64,000 bases of DNA from Alishewanella aestuarii B11 (GCF_000280055.1 NZ_ALAB01000027.1:124001-188000); one strand, 5' to 3'. Shown: positions 28,706-38,593, counted from the first letter of the stretch. Notes: a model not told the origin generated them from the sequence alone. A program made the numbers and translations.

Positions 28706-31700
28706 CTAGCCTAACCAGACCCGGGCATTGCGGAACATCCGCATCCAGGGGCTGTCCTCCTGCCAGTCATCCGGATGCCAGGAGTTGGCCACGGTGCGGA
28801 ATACCCGCTCCGGGTGTGGCATCATAATGGTAACCCGGCCATCGGTAGTAGTCAGCGCGGTAATACCAGCCACTGAACCATTCGGGTTTGCCGGATACTG
28901 CTCGGTAACCTGACCATAGTTATCAACAAAACGCAGTGCCACAGTACCGCTTTGATTGGCAGCAGCAAAGGCAGCTTGAGAGGCAAACTCGGCATGGCCT
29001 TCACCGTGCGATACCGCAATCGGCATCCGCGAGCCAGCCATACCGCTAAAGAACAGCGACGGGCTTTGCTGGACTTCCACCAGGCTAAAGCGGGCTTCAA
29101 AGCGCTCAGATTTATTGCGCACAAAGTGTGGCCATAAATCGGCACCCGGGATCAGGCTCTTCAGATTCGACATCATCTGACAACCGTTACAAACACCCAA
29201 GGCAAAGGTGGATTGCCGTTCAAAGAAGGTTTGGAACTCTTTGCGTGCCTGCTCGTTAAACAGCACTGACTTGGCCCAGCCTTCACCGGCCCCTAACACG
29301 TCACCGTAAGAGAAACCACCACAGGCTGCTAAACCGTTAAAGTCTTTTAACGACACCTGACCGCTCAGAATATCGCTCATATGCACGTCAACGGCGCTAA
29401 AGCCGGCACGGTTAAAGGCAGCAGCCATTTCCAGCTGCGAGTTCACGCCCTGCTCGCGCAAAATCGCGATCCTGGGTGCAGCGCCTTTTAAAATCATCGG
29501 CGCGGCAATATCGGCATTCTGATCAAAGGTCAGTTTGGCATGCAAGCCCGGATCCTGCTGATCGGCCTTGGCGTCAAACTCCTGCTTGGCACCCGCCGGG
29601 TTATCGCGCAGGCTTTGCATCTGATAAGTCGTTTCGGCCCAGACGGTACGCAGCCGGCTGCGGCTATCGTTAAATACCACTGTGCCCTGCTGGCTGATCG
29701 CAAAACGATCGCTTTGCTCAACTTTACCTACAACATGGCTTAATGCTGCCAGGTTATGTGTTGCCAGCACCTGCTGGACATAAGCCAGTTCACTGTCGGC
29801 AACCTGCAGCACCGCACCCAGCTCTTCGCTGAATAACGCCGCCAGCGCATCGCTACCCAGAGCGCTGATGTCGGCGGCGATACCGGCTTTACCGGCAAAG
29901 GCCATCTCGGCCAGGGTGACAAATAAACCACCGTCGGAGCGATCATGGTAGGCAAGCAATTTCTGCTCGCGCGTCAGTTGCTGCATGGCATTAAAGAAGT
30001 TAATCAGTAGCTGTGGGCTATCCAGATCAGCAGGCTGATCGCCCAGTTGCTTATACACCTGAGCTAAACACGAGCCGCCTAAGCGGTTAGCGCCCTGCCC
30101 CAGATCAATTAACAATAAGGAGCTGGCACCTTTATCCGTGCGCAGCTGTGGCGTCACGGTTTTACGGATATCTTCTACCCGGGCAAAGGCGGTGATAATC
30201 AGCGACATAGGCGCGGTAACGGCCTTATCTTCACCATCCTGTTGCCAGCGGGTTTTCATTGACATCGAGTCTTTGCCCACCGGGATGGTCACTTTTAGTG
30301 CCGGACACAGCTCTTCGCCGACCGCTTTTACTGCCGCATATAAACCGGCATCTTCGCCGGGGTGACCGGCGGCGGCCATCCAGTTAGCAGAAAGTTTAAT
30401 CCGGTTTAAGTCGCCAATATCTGTGGCAGCAATATTAGTAATGGCTTCCGCTACGGCCAGACGGGCCGAGGCAGCAAAGTCCAGCAAGGCAACCGGCGTC
30501 CGCTCACCCATCGCCATGGCTTCGCCATGGTAAGTATCATAACTGGCGGCAGTGACACCACAGTTCGCCACCGGTACCTGCCAGGGGCCCACCATCTGAT
30601 CGCGCGCAACCAAACCCGTTACCGTACGATCACCAATAGTTACCAGGAAGGTTTTCTCGGCAATGGTCGGCAAACGTAATAAACGCTCAGCCGCATCGGC
30701 AAGCGTAATAGCAGAGCGATCTAGAGGCTTAGCCGGCGCTTTTAAGCTTTGCACTTCGCGGTGCATTTTTGGCGCCTTGCCCAGTAACACGTTTAACGGC
30801 AGATCAATCGGCGTATTGCCAAAGTAACTGTCGCTCAGCGTTAAATGCTGTTCAGCAGTGGCTTCACCCACTACCGCATAAGGGGCGCGTTCACGTTTAC
30901 AGATGGCTTCGAATACCGGCATTTTGTCGGCCGGGATCGCCATTACATAGCGCTCCTGCGATTCGTTACACCAGATTTGCAGCGGCGACATGCCAGGCTC
31001 ATCGTTCGGTACATTACGCAGCTCGAACTTACCACCGACACCGCCGTCGTTTACCAGCTCCGGGAAGGCATTGGATAAACCGCCGGCACCAACGTCATGA
31101 ATAAAGACGATAGGGTTGTCCTGGCCCAGCTGCCAGCAGCGGTCAATCACTTCCTGACAACGGCGTTCAATTTCCGGGTTATCGCGCTGTACCGAAGCAA
31201 AGTCCAGATCTTCATTCGACTGGCCTGATGCCATCGAAGACGCCGCACCACCACCCAGACCGATATTCATCGCCGGGCCGCCTAATACCACTAGCTTGGC
31301 ACCCACCGGCAAATCGCCTTTTTGGACGTGCTCTTCACGGATATTGCCCAGACCACCGGCAATCATAATCGGCTTATGGTAACCACGAACTTCTTCGCCG
31401 TTATGGCTGTGTACCTTTTCTTCGTAGGTACGGAAATAACCGTTGATCGCCGGGCGACCAAATTCGTTGTTAAAGGCAGCGCCACCCAATGGACCTTCCA
31501 ACATAATGTCCAGCGCGGTAACAATGCGCTCCGGCTTACTAAAATCACTTTCCCACGGCTGTACAAAGCCCGGAATACGCAGGTTAGACACCGAGAAACC
31601 CACTAAACCCGCTTTGGGCTTAGAACCCACGCCAGTGGCACCCTCGTCACGGATTTCGCCGCCCGAGCCGGTTGCCGCACCCGGATAAGGTGAAATCGCC

Positions 31701-32596
31701 GTGGGGTGGTTATGGGTTTCTACCTTCATCAGCACATGGATTGGTTCATGGTGATACTGATACTCGCGGCTAGTCGGTGTTGGGAAGAAACGACCGGCTT
31801 CAGAGCCAACCATCACCGCTGCGTTGTCTTTATAGGCTGATAACACATAATCCGGCGTTTGCTCGAAGGTGTTTTTAATCATTTTAAACAGCGATTTCGG
31901 CTGTTTTACGCCATCGATGGTCCAGTCGGCGTTAAAAATCTTGTGCCGGCAGTGCTCAGAGTTGGCCTGCGCAAACATATAGAGTTCAATGTCGTTCGGG
32001 TTGCGGCCCAGCTGCTGAAAATTGCTGACCAGATAATCAATTTCATCATCGGCCAAGGCCAGACCCATCGTCTGGTTGGCCTGTTCCAGCGCCGCACGGC
32101 CACCGCTCAGAATGTCCACCGAGCTTAAGGTTCCCGGCTCGGCCTGTGTAAACAGCGCGGCAGCCTGCTCCAACTCGGTAAATACCGCTTCCATCATCCG
32201 ATCATGTAACAGGCTGGCCAGTTGTTGCTGCTGAGCCGCAGTTAAGGCTACTGCGTCAACATAATAGGCAATACCACGCTCTAAGCGTTTTACCGTTGGC
32301 AGGTTACAGTTGCGGGCAATGTCGGTGGCTTTGGAAGACCAGGGCGAAATGGTGCCGGGGCGTGGTGTCACTAACAGCAACAAGCCTGTTGGCTGGTGAC
32401 TGGCGATACTCGGACCATAGGTTAACAGTTTATCCAGCACCTGCTGCTGTTCGCAGCTAAGTGGTGCCGATAAATCAGCAAAATGCATATATTCGGCATA
32501 GATACCGTTAACCGGTAAATTTTGCTGGGCACAAAGATCGAGTAACTTTTGAATTCGGAATTCGGACAGTGCAGGTGCACCACGCAGGATCAACAT
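28706..32596 (-). CDS. purL: Phosphoribosylformylglycinamidine synthase PurL
   Basis: Fourth step of purine synthesis: FGAR plus glutamine and ATP to FGAM. 1296 aa, the long gammaproteobacterial form. N-terminal PurS-like part, two AIR-synthase-like halves ([20 protein letters not shown] near residue 295), and a C-terminal glutaminase with nucleophile Cys in [13 protein letters not shown] and the MMPHPER motif. Single gene; the upstream region holds a long stem-loop. Confidence 0.98.
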   Translation of the reverse strand: MLILRGAPALSEFRIQKLLDLCAQQNLPVNGIYAEYMHFADLSAPLSCEQQQVLDKLLTYGPSIASHQPTGLLLLVTPRPGTISPWSSKATDIARNCNLPTVKRLERGIAYYVDAVALTAAQQQQLASLLHDRMMEAVFTELEQAAALFTQAEPGTLSSVDILSGGRAALEQANQTMGLALADDEIDYLVSNFQQLGRNPNDIELYMFAQANSEHCRHKIFNADWTIDGVKQPKSLFKMIKNTFEQTPDYVLSAYKDNAAVMVGSEAGRFFPTPTSREYQYHHEPIHVLMKVETHNHPTAISPYPGAATGSGGEIRDEGATGVGSKPKAGLVGFSVSNLRIPGFVQPWESDFSKPERIVTALDIMLEGPLGGAAFNNEFGRPAINGYFRTYEEKVHSHNGEEVRGYHKPIMIAGGLGNIREEHVQKGDLPVGAKLVVLGGPAMNIGLGGGAASSMASGQSNEDLDFASVQRDNPEIERRCQEVIDRCWQLGQDNPIVFIHDVGAGGLSNAFPELVNDGGVGGKFELRNVPNDEPGMSPLQIWCNESQERYVMAIPADKMPVFEAICKRERAPYAVVGEATAEQHLTLSDSYFGNTPIDLPLNVLLGKAPKMHREVQSLKAPAKPLDRSAITLADAAERLLRLPTIAEKTFLVTIGDRTVTGLVARDQMVGPWQVPVANCGVTAASYDTYHGEAMAMGERTPVALLDFAASARLAVAEAITNIAATDIGDLNRIKLSANWMAAAGHPGEDAGLYAAVKAVGEELCPALKVTIPVGKDSMSMKTRWQQDGEDKAVTAPMSLIITAFARVEDIRKTVTPQLRTDKGASSLLLIDLGQGANRLGGSCLAQVYKQLGDQPADLDSPQLLINFFNAMQQLTREQKLLAYHDRSDGGLFVTLAEMAFAGKAGIAADISALGSDALAALFSEELGAVLQVADSELAYVQQVLATHNLAALSHVVGKVEQSDRFAISQQGTVVFNDSRSRLRTVWAETTYQMQSLRDNPAGAKQEFDAKADQQDPGLHAKLTFDQNADIAAPMILKGAAPRIAILREQGVNSQLEMAAAFNRAGFSAVDVHMSDILSGQVSLKDFNGLAACGGFSYGDVLGAGEGWAKSVLFNEQARKEFQTFFERQSTFALGVCNGCQMMSNLKSLIPGADLWPHFVRNKSERFEARFSLVEVQQSPSLFFSGMAGSRMPIAVSHGEGHAEFASQAAFAAANQSGTVALRFVDNYGQVTEQYPANPNGSVAGITALTTTDGRVTIMMPHPERVFRTVANSWHPDDWQEDSPWMRMFRNARVWLG

Positions 32597-32634
32597 AGGC
32601 TATTTTCCGTTGGTTGAACGACAGTGGAACCTAG

Positions 32635-32682
32635 GGCGTGTTGACGTTTGCTGCTTGTTTTTGCAGCAAACATCAACACGCC
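32635..32682. repeat. 20-bp inverted repeat (stem-loop) between purL and mltF
   Basis: Arms 32635-32654 and 32663-32682 (GGCGTGTTGACGTTTGCTGC against its complement with one mismatch, which can form G-U) around TTGTTTTT. It sits 39 bp before purL in its probable leader. It is not followed by T-runs on the purL strand. It could be a regulatory leader hairpin or a dispersed palindromic element. Confidence 0.8.
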
Positions 32683-32794
32683 TTAAAAGGCGCCACATTA
32701 TAAAGAAAATTCGCGCTAAGTGATATGTGAAAAGGCTGGCTGCGACTAAGAAGTTTGCGGTAACATCGCAAAATCGTCTAAACCGGAACTGATT

Positions 32795-34225
32795 ATGCTG
32801 CGATTATGGTCTGTGCTTTGCCTGAGCTTGCTGTTACTGGCCTGCTCTAAGCCATTGCCAGAGCAAACAAATCAGCTGGCTGACATTTATCAGCGCGGTC
32901 AATTACGGGTTGGCATCCTGCATGGCCCGACCAGTTACTATATTGGTGTCGATGGCCCTACCGGCTTTGAGTATGAGTTGGCTAAGGGGCTGGCCGATCG
33001 CTTAGGCGTTGAACTGCAACTGTTCCCCAGCTTCGATTTAGATGATTTACAAACCAAGCTGAAAAATGGTCAGGTGGATTTTATTGCCGGCGGCCTGACA
33101 CTGACCCCAGAGCGCACCCAAAAATTCCGGGCGGCACCGGCCTACCGCTGGATTAACGAACTGTTGGTGTTTCGCCAGGGTAACAACTGGCCGCAACAAT
33201 TAACCGACCTAACTGAGCCAGTGATTGTCTCCGCTCACAGTAGCCATGCGGAAACCCTGAAACGACTCAGTGCAGAGATTCCTGGGCTGAGCTATCAGGA
33301 AGATCCGGAGCTGGATGCCGACGAGCTGCTGCAAAAAGTGGTCGATGGCAGCATCCGCTATACCCTGACCGACTCTAACCAGTTGGCGGTAAACCGCCGG
33401 CTATTCCCGCAACTGAATATCGGCCTGACAGTCAGTGAAAATCTGCCGGTAGGTTGGCTGCTACCCAAAAATCAGGACGATAGCCTGTTTAGTGTACTGA
33501 TTGAGTATTTTGGCCATGTTTATCAAAATGGCGATTTGGTTACGCTGGAAGATCGCTATTTTGGCCATGTTGAGCTGTTTGACTATGTCGATACCATCCG
33601 CTTTATCCGGGCTATCGAGGACACCCTACCGGCATTCCGGCACTGGTTTATCGAATATGCCGGCGACCTCGACTGGCGCCTGTTAGCGGCGCTGAGTTAT
33701 CAGGAATCGCACTGGAATCCGAAAGCCCGCAGCCCTACCGGGGTACGCGGCATGATGATGCTAACCATGCCCACTGCGCGGCAAATGGGAGTACAAAGCC
33801 GGTTGGATGCCGAAGAAAGTATTGCCGGGGGTAGCCGTTATCTGCAGCTGCTGCTAAACCGGATCCCGGAGCGGATCCCGATGCCAGACCGGCTGTGGTT
33901 TGCGCTGGCGTCGTACAATATTGGCTGGGGTCATCTGGAAGATGCCCGGCGCCTGACGCAGCGTGATGGCGCCGATCCGGATAAATGGTTGGAAGTAAAA
34001 CAGCGCTTGCCGTTGCTACGGCAAAAATCGGTGTACCAACATACCCGCTTTGGTTTTGCCCGCGGTGACGAAGCCGCACTCTATGTTGAAAATATCCGCC
34101 GCTATTACGATACGCTAGTGGGTGTAGATGAGCGGCAACAATTAGAGCAGCGTCAGGAACAACAGCGGCAACGACTGGTCGAACAAAGTGAGCAAGTTGC
34201 CGAGGCGCCGCCCCTGTCACAATAA
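32795..34225 (+). CDS. mltF: Membrane-bound lytic transglycosylase F
   Basis: Cleaves peptidoglycan glycan strands at the outer membrane. 476 aa. Signal peptide with lipobox LLAC; family 3 solute-binding-like regulatory domain (about 35-265); SLT catalytic domain (about 285-440) with catalytic Glu in ALSYQESHWNP, plus TGVRGMMMLT and LASYNIGWGH motifs. A Gln/Arg-rich coiled tail ends the protein. Divergent from purL. Confidence 0.95.
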   Translation: MLRLWSVLCLSLLLLACSKPLPEQTNQLADIYQRGQLRVGILHGPTSYYIGVDGPTGFEYELAKGLADRLGVELQLFPSFDLDDLQTKLKNGQVDFIAGGLTLTPERTQKFRAAPAYRWINELLVFRQGNNWPQQLTDLTEPVIVSAHSSHAETLKRLSAEIPGLSYQEDPELDADELLQKVVDGSIRYTLTDSNQLAVNRRLFPQLNIGLTVSENLPVGWLLPKNQDDSLFSVLIEYFGHVYQNGDLVTLEDRYFGHVELFDYVDTIRFIRAIEDTLPAFRHWFIEYAGDLDWRLLAALSYQESHWNPKARSPTGVRGMMMLTMPTARQMGVQSRLDAEESIAGGSRYLQLLLNRIPERIPMPDRLWFALASYNIGWGHLEDARRLTQRDGADPDKWLEVKQRLPLLRQKSVYQHTRFGFARGDEAALYVENIRRYYDTLVGVDERQQLEQRQEQQRQRLVEQSEQVAEAPPLSQ

Positions 34226-34299
34226 ATTCATCTGGGGTGCTTGCAGCCCGCCAGCCCTGCCCATATTATTCACAACAGTGTAAAGAACAGGATAAGTCT

Positions 34300-34464
34300 A
34301 TGCTAAAAAAGAAAAAGCCGGCGCTAAAACGCCGCCGTCGCTTACTGGATGTGGCATCCAGCCGCCGCCGGATTAAGCGCAATCTGCAAATTAAAAAGGT
34401 ACATCACCGCCGCCGCAGTTTTATTGCTTACTTTCAACATCTGGTTGAAGCGCCTGCTGTTTAA
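34300..34464 (+). CDS. Small very basic protein
   Basis: 54 aa beginning MLKKKKPALKRRRRLLD, about 40% Lys/Arg. ATG 34300 has AGGA seven bases upstream. Its last 44 bases overlap the 3' end of tadA on the other strand. No family recognised. Its composition suggests nucleic-acid binding, but a chance ORF cannot be excluded. Confidence 0.4.
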   Translation: MLKKKKPALKRRRRLLDVASSRRRIKRNLQIKKVHHRRRSFIAYFQHLVEAPAV

Positions 34465-34924
34465 GCTGTTTTTTCTCGGCCCGCCGGCGTTGAAAAAACG
34501 CAGACAACATGGCGGCACATTCCTCAGCCAGCACCCCGGCCGTTACCTCTAACTGATGATTAAACTGCGGGTAGCGCACTAAATCGAGCACCGAGCCTGC
34601 GGCACCGGTTTTATAATCAGCCGCCCCGTAGACCAGACGTTTGATCCGGCTATGTACCAGCACCCCAGCGCACATGGTACAGGGTTCCAGCGTAACATAG
34701 AGCGTACAATCGAGCAGCCTATAGTTGTCCAGCACCTGGCCAGCCTGACGTACCGCCTGCATTTCAGCGTGCGCCGAGGGATCATTCAGACTAATCATCT
34801 GGTTCCAGCCTTCAGCAACGATCTGCTGATCTTTAACCAATACCGCCCCGACTGGCACCTCGCCCAGCTGTTCCGCCCGCTGTGCCAGCATCATTGCATG
34901 GCGCATCCACTGTTCGTCAGTCAT
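34421..34924 (-). CDS. tadA: tRNA-specific adenosine deaminase TadA
   Basis: Converts A34 to inosine in the tRNA-Arg(ACG) anticodon; essential in most bacteria. 167 aa with the zinc site HAEMQAV and PCTMCAG, the catalytic Glu in HAE, and YKTGAAGSVLDLV. AAGG precedes the ATG. The basic, Gln-rich C-terminal tail (QRRRAEKKQLKQQ) resembles that of other gammaproteobacterial TadA. Confidence 0.95.
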   Translation of the reverse strand: MTDEQWMRHAMMLAQRAEQLGEVPVGAVLVKDQQIVAEGWNQMISLNDPSAHAEMQAVRQAGQVLDNYRLLDCTLYVTLEPCTMCAGVLVHSRIKRLVYGAADYKTGAAGSVLDLVRYPQFNHQLEVTAGVLAEECAAMLSAFFQRRRAEKKQLKQQALQPDVESKQ

Positions 34925-35109
34925 AAAGCCTTACAAAAATTCACTTTCTTTGGCCAATTTTACCACTAGACTATGTTAAAGCTGACTAAATATTTGCATT
35001 TTACGCTAAGTACAGGCCGCACCTTTAAATCAATTTGCTATTAATCAATAACTTACAATAATGGCATTGTGCTTGCTTTTACTTACAAAAAAACAGCAAG
35101 GAGATAACA

Positions 35110-35328
35110 ATGGATATTGGCGTGGTGGTAATAGTGGTAGTGGCAATCGTCGGTGGCGTGGCCTATGATGCGCTGAAAATGCGCTATAAATACCGGCACC
35201 TGGCGTCGGGTAAAGGCTTTGATGAACTGCAGCAGGAACTGCTGGCAGTAAAAGAGCGCCTGGCGACACTGGAAAGCATAGTGACAGATAAAAAATATCA
35301 GTTAAAAGAAGAAATTAACCGGTTATAA
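35110..35328 (+). CDS. PspB-like small membrane protein, copy 1
   Basis: 72 aa. An N-terminal transmembrane helix (residues 3-20) is followed by a leucine-zipper-like segment (LKERLATLESIVTDKKYQLK, here VKERLATLES onward). The heptad ERL.TLE.I pattern resembles the C-terminal half of phage-shock protein PspB. AAGGAG precedes the start. It is paralogous to the next gene, 14 bp downstream. Likely an envelope-stress partner; function inferred only. Confidence 0.65.
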   Translation: MDIGVVVIVVVAIVGGVAYDALKMRYKYRHLASGKGFDELQQELLAVKERLATLESIVTDKKYQLKEEINRL

Positions 35329-35342
35329 CAGGGAGAACACAG

Positions 35343-35555
35343 ATGGGTCCATTTGAAATTGCCGCTATCGCCATTATTGGTGGCCTGGGTTACGCAGCCT
35401 ACGAAACGCATATGAAAACCAAAGGCAAAGCCGGCAAGGCGGATATCGAAGCCTTACAGGCAGAAATTGCCAAACTGAAGGAACGGGTGGGCACCCTGGA
35501 AAGTATTGTTACCGATAAGTCCTATCAGCTAAAAGAGCAGATTAACAAGCTCTGA
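35343..35555 (+). CDS. PspB-like small membrane protein, copy 2
   Basis: 70 aa. Hydrophobic N-terminus (IAAIAIIGGLGYAAY), then a basic stretch and a coiled segment LKERVGTLESIVTDKSYQLK that is almost identical to copy 1 over its last 28 residues. The N-terminal helices differ, so the duplication is old or the helices have diverged. Ends 25 bp before a terminator, making a two-gene operon with copy 1. Confidence 0.65.
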   Translation: MGPFEIAAIAIIGGLGYAAYETHMKTKGKAGKADIEALQAEIAKLKERVGTLESIVTDKSYQLKEQINKL

Positions 35556-35579
35556 CAACACCATCCTAAGACCTCCGGA

Positions 35580-35612
35580 ACGGGCCGCTTACTGCTGCCC
35601 GTTTTTATTTTT
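35580..35612 (+). terminator. Intrinsic terminator of the PspB-like pair
   Basis: ACGGGC-N11-GCCCGT followed by TTTTATTTTT. Confidence 0.88.
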
Positions 35613-35853
35613 GCTGTAACAACCCAGACCTACCGCCGCCACCAACCCAGACGCTGGCCCTGCCGCTGACTGACTGCTCTGATAAAGATTTTCACTACTA
35701 ATTGGTTAATTTCGCTAAAGCAGGTGGTCTAAAATCTCTACAGCGATAAACAGCACGACTTAAGCAATTGATATTTAACAACTATATTATTGGCATACTG
35801 TTTGATTACCTTAAGCTAACCTGAATCAATAGCTCGAACAAAAGGACCTTAGT
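35613..35853 (+). promoter_or_regulatory. Intergenic region before the 73-aa membrane protein
   Basis: AT-rich stretch of about 240 bp with several possible -10 elements (TATATT, TAAAAT) but no unambiguous promoter. AAAGGACC lies before the next ATG. Nothing else recognised. Confidence 0.3.
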
Positions 35854-36075
35854 ATGAACAGAACAATCGTTATTATTTTATTAGTCGCCGTAGGTATTTA
35901 CTGCTTACCAAGCTTAATCGCCATTGCTGCAACCATCTTTGGCTTACTAATTGGTCTGGTCGGCGCGGTCATTGGCATCGGCCTGACCTTGTTATTCACC
36001 GTATTACCCCTGGTGATCCTGGGTTATCTGGTCTGGTGGCTGGTGCGTGATAATAAGCGCAGCCGGCAGTACTAA
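35854..36075 (+). CDS. Small membrane protein with two transmembrane helices
   Basis: 73 aa, almost wholly hydrophobic: helices at about residues 4-30 and 34-64, then a basic tail RDNKRSRQY. Similar in style to PspD/PspG-type envelope-stress proteins but without a decisive motif. AAGGACC precedes the ATG. Neighbour of the PspB-like pair and the HAAS/PadR pair. Confidence 0.6.
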   Translation: MNRTIVIILLVAVGIYCLPSLIAIAATIFGLLIGLVGAVIGIGLTLLFTVLPLVILGYLVWWLVRDNKRSRQY

Positions 36076-36163
36076 GCAGTTAGCTGGCAGGCGCAGGTAT
36101 CGCTATAAAACGAGCAGTACCCAGGGTGCCAATAAAATCTTCACCACAGCACTAAACTGAATT

Positions 36164-36191
36164 CAGAGGCTGAACGATAGTTCAGCCTCTG
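36164..36191. terminator. Perfect 12-bp stem-loop between convergent genes
   Basis: CAGAGGCTGAAC-GATA-GTTCAGCCTCTG. No good T-run on either strand, so it is either a weak terminator or an mRNA 3'-end stabiliser. Confidence 0.55.
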
Positions 36192-36217
36192 GCACTTCTG
36201 GCCTGGCTTAAAGCTGC

Positions 36218-37165
36218 TCAGCCTCCTTTTAAACGCTTTAAGCGCAGCAGATCGCGGCCGAGCTCGTAAGCCGGAAAGCAGGCGGTAATTAACAAAGTCG
36301 CCGTTATAATGCGCTGCATTGCCCCCCATTCATCGGCGTTAGGCAATTCGTCAAGTTTAATATCTAACAGTGGTCCATTCACAGCCAGATAAAGCAAAAT
36401 CAGCACCAGCGCACTATTTAGCACCACATTCGCGATCAACAGCGGGCGATTCCAGAAGCGTTGTTTTAGTTGCCCGATATTCAGCACTATGCCGGCCAGC
36501 AACACCGGTGTGCACCAGCTGAGAAACTGCCGTGCTGGCTCAGCCAGACTAATACGCTGCGCCTCTAACTGCTCTGGGGTAAACCAAAGCGGATACCAGA
36601 TCAGCACCAACAAAAAGGCATAGGTGCCAAGATCGGTGAAAATATTCTGCAGCGAAATCGTCTGCCAGCCCGGCCCCACCGCCGGTAACTGCCGCGGATG
36701 CCAGTTCGGTGTGGCGTTTGTCGTTGCAGCTGGCTCTCGCGATAACAACATATAAGTCACAGTTATGGCCGTAAATGCCAGACAGGCATCGCCGATAAAG
36801 CCACTGGCAACGCTTTTCAGATACAGCAGCAAACCAAACTGACTGTGCAACCAGGCGCTGGTACTGGCGATAATTTGCAGGACAAACAAAATCCCCAGCA
36901 CCATATACAGGGTATAGCGGTACACCGGCATATAGCTCAGGCTAATTAACGGCTGCGGCGGCACAAATTGCTGGGCCACATCGCGTGGATGCCCCATTTG
37001 TAGCAGCACGGCAGCACTGTCGTCGTCGCTAAGCTCACCTTTTTGCTCCGCCAGCGCATCCAGCTGATCCCGGATATTGGCATTCAGTTCACGACCAATT
37101 TCATCGCGTTTATCCTCGGGTAACTCGCGCTGCACCGCAGCAATATAACGTGTTACTAAATCCAT
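36218..37165 (-). CDS. HAAS-domain multi-pass membrane protein
   Basis: 315 aa. The N-terminal 65 residues form an HAAS helical domain (YIAAVQRELPEDKRDEIGRE, MGHPRDVAQQFVP). About six transmembrane helices follow. HAAS proteins are typically encoded with PadR regulators and thought to modulate membrane stress responses. The start overlaps the padR-type stop by one base, so the two are translationally coupled. Confidence 0.8.
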   Translation of the reverse strand: MDLVTRYIAAVQRELPEDKRDEIGRELNANIRDQLDALAEQKGELSDDDSAAVLLQMGHPRDVAQQFVPPQPLISLSYMPVYRYTLYMVLGILFVLQIIASTSAWLHSQFGLLLYLKSVASGFIGDACLAFTAITVTYMLLSREPAATTNATPNWHPRQLPAVGPGWQTISLQNIFTDLGTYAFLLVLIWYPLWFTPEQLEAQRISLAEPARQFLSWCTPVLLAGIVLNIGQLKQRFWNRPLLIANVVLNSALVLILLYLAVNGPLLDIKLDELPNADEWGAMQRIITATLLITACFPAYELGRDLLRLKRLKGG

Positions 37166-37512
37166 TATGCTGTCTCCTCTGGCTTTACACCCAGTAAGTT
37201 ACTCAGGGCGCCATTAAGCTGTTGCCATTCATCGGTTAACTGCCCAAGCAAGCTGTGGCCGCTGGCAGATAGCTGGTAATAACGCCGCTCCCGCCCTTCG
37301 CCTTGCTGCCATTCACTGTCAAGTAACCCCTGCTCTGCCAGACGGCGGATCAGCGGATACAGGGTGCCTTCATCAATCTCAATACCGTTGTCGTTAAGCT
37401 GTTTGCGCAGCGAATAGCCATAATGCGCCTCTTTCAGCGACGCCAGCACCGCCAAAACCAGCACCCCGCGGCGCAGTTCCAGCCGAATTTTGTCCAGTTG
37501 CGATTGTGTCAT
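37165..37512 (-). CDS. PadR-family transcriptional regulator
   Basis: 115 aa winged-helix protein (LRRGVLVLAVLASLKEAHYG; wing GEGRERRYYQLS) with a C-terminal dimerisation helix. It probably represses its own operon with the HAAS protein; inverted repeats directly upstream are candidate operators. The effector is unknown. Confidence 0.88.
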   Translation of the reverse strand: MTQSQLDKIRLELRRGVLVLAVLASLKEAHYGYSLRKQLNDNGIEIDEGTLYPLIRRLAEQGLLDSEWQQGEGRERRYYQLSASGHSLLGQLTDEWQQLNGALSNLLGVKPEETA

Positions 37513-37538
37513 CTTTTGCTCCTGATACTGTGTGCCGC

Positions 37539-37581
37539 ATACTGTGCGTCACACAGCAAAATACTAGGTGACGCATAGTAT
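37539..37581. promoter_or_regulatory. Candidate PadR operator (14-bp inverted repeat)
   Basis: ATACTGTGCGTCAC (37539) and GTGACGCATAGTAT (37568) are inverted copies with one mismatch and a 15-base spacer, 26 bp before the padR-type start. A third partial copy ATACTGTGTG starts at 37525. The placement suits autorepression. Confidence 0.6.
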
Positions 37582-37619
37582 AAAAGCAAGGGGGATAATA
37601 ATTAAAAATTGCACTACTG

Positions 37620-37655
37620 GCCCATATGGGCTATTTTTAATAGGCCATATGAACC
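37620..37655. promoter_or_regulatory. Candidate operator of the Xre/RES module
   Basis: Perfect palindrome GCCCATATGGGC (37620) and a related half-degenerate GGCCATATGAACC (37643). Their CATATG cores are 23 bp apart, just before the antitoxin start, which suits cooperative binding by an autoregulating Xre antitoxin. Confidence 0.6.
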
Positions 37656-37667
37656 AAAAAGGGCTCA

Positions 37668-38123
37668 ATGATGACTGTCAGCGCAGTGAAAAGCTTTAAA
37701 CCCACACCGCTGTACCAACCGAATTTTTGGTATAGCCTTGGTATAGAAGATGAGGCAACGTCAAAAAATGCCGCTATTCATCAAGGCTTTAAACCAGAGG
37801 TCTATCGTAACATTCTGGCGAAAGCCCGGTTGTCACAAACCGAGTTTCACCATGTTACCCTGATCCCAATCAGCACCATTAAGCGCCGCCTGAAAAATGG
37901 AGAACGTTTCAACACTCAGGAAAGTGACGTTATGTACCGCCTGGCACTGCTGATCAAACTAGCGACCGAGCTTTTTGGCAATGAACAACGCGCTCTGACC
38001 TGGTTGCGTGAAAGTGTGTATGGCCTGAATGGCAAGCGGCCATTAGATATGATTGCGACCACTGTCGATTTTGAAACGGTTAAAGAGTTAATCGGCCGGC
38101 TCGAACACGGCGTGTTTTCTTGA
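37668..38123 (+). CDS. Xre/MbcA/ParS-type antitoxin of a RES module
   Basis: 151 aa (ATG 37668 or the next codon). N-terminal helix-turn-helix Xre-like domain (YRNILAKARLSQTEFHHVTL, IPISTIKRRLKNGERF) and C-terminal DUF2384/MbcA region (LFGNEQRALTWLRE, NGKRPLDMI) that caps the toxin. It neutralises and represses. TGATG overlap with the toxin gene. Confidence 0.88.
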   Translation: MMTVSAVKSFKPTPLYQPNFWYSLGIEDEATSKNAAIHQGFKPEVYRNILAKARLSQTEFHHVTLIPISTIKRRLKNGERFNTQESDVMYRLALLIKLATELFGNEQRALTWLRESVYGLNGKRPLDMIATTVDFETVKELIGRLEHGVFS

Positions 38124-38593
38124 TGCAACTGTACCGGCTGACCCAAAAAAAGTTCGCCGAGGCGCCCTTCAATCCGCAAGGCGCAAAATTATTTGGCGGG
38201 CGCTGGAACTCAAAAGGCACAGCGGCGCTGTATTTCGCTGCATCTGAATCGCTTTGCATACTGGAAGTTTTTGTACACCTTAATCACGACCCTGAGGTGA
38301 TTCACCAATACGATCTTTACCGCATTGAGTTACCCGACGAGCTGATTATCCCGTTGGACAATTCAGTTCTACCAGCTAACTGGCGGGCAATACCGGCGCC
38401 GGAACAGACGCAACTGATTGGCGATCAATTTCTTAACGCCGAAAACCCCGAGTTCGCCGCACTCCAGGTCCCTTCAAGCATTTCGCCGCGAGACCGTAAC
38501 TACCTGATTAATCCGCAGCACCCGCTGCTGCCTGCTATCCTCGCCAAAGCCGAAAAACTCGAATTTAGTTTTGATTCACGGATCTTTAGATAG
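38123..38593 (+). CDS. RES-domain NAD+-degrading toxin
   Basis: 156 aa from ATG 38123 (a TTG one codon earlier is in frame). RES signature with conserved Arg in GGRWNSKGTAALYFA, Glu in SLCILEV and a late Ser. RES toxins deplete NAD+ and arrest growth. Translationally coupled to the antitoxin, the usual antitoxin-first order. Confidence 0.9.
   Translation: MQLYRLTQKKFAEAPFNPQGAKLFGGRWNSKGTAALYFAASESLCILEVFVHLNHDPEVIHQYDLYRIELPDELIIPLDNSVLPANWRAIPAPEQTQLIGDQFLNAENPEFAALQVPSSISPRDRNYLINPQHPLLPAILAKAEKLEFSFDSRIFR

Noticed and set aside
32641..32682. PurR operator upstream of purL
   Set aside because: GCAAACGT half-sites are present but not arranged as the PurR palindrome; the structure is a long hairpin instead.
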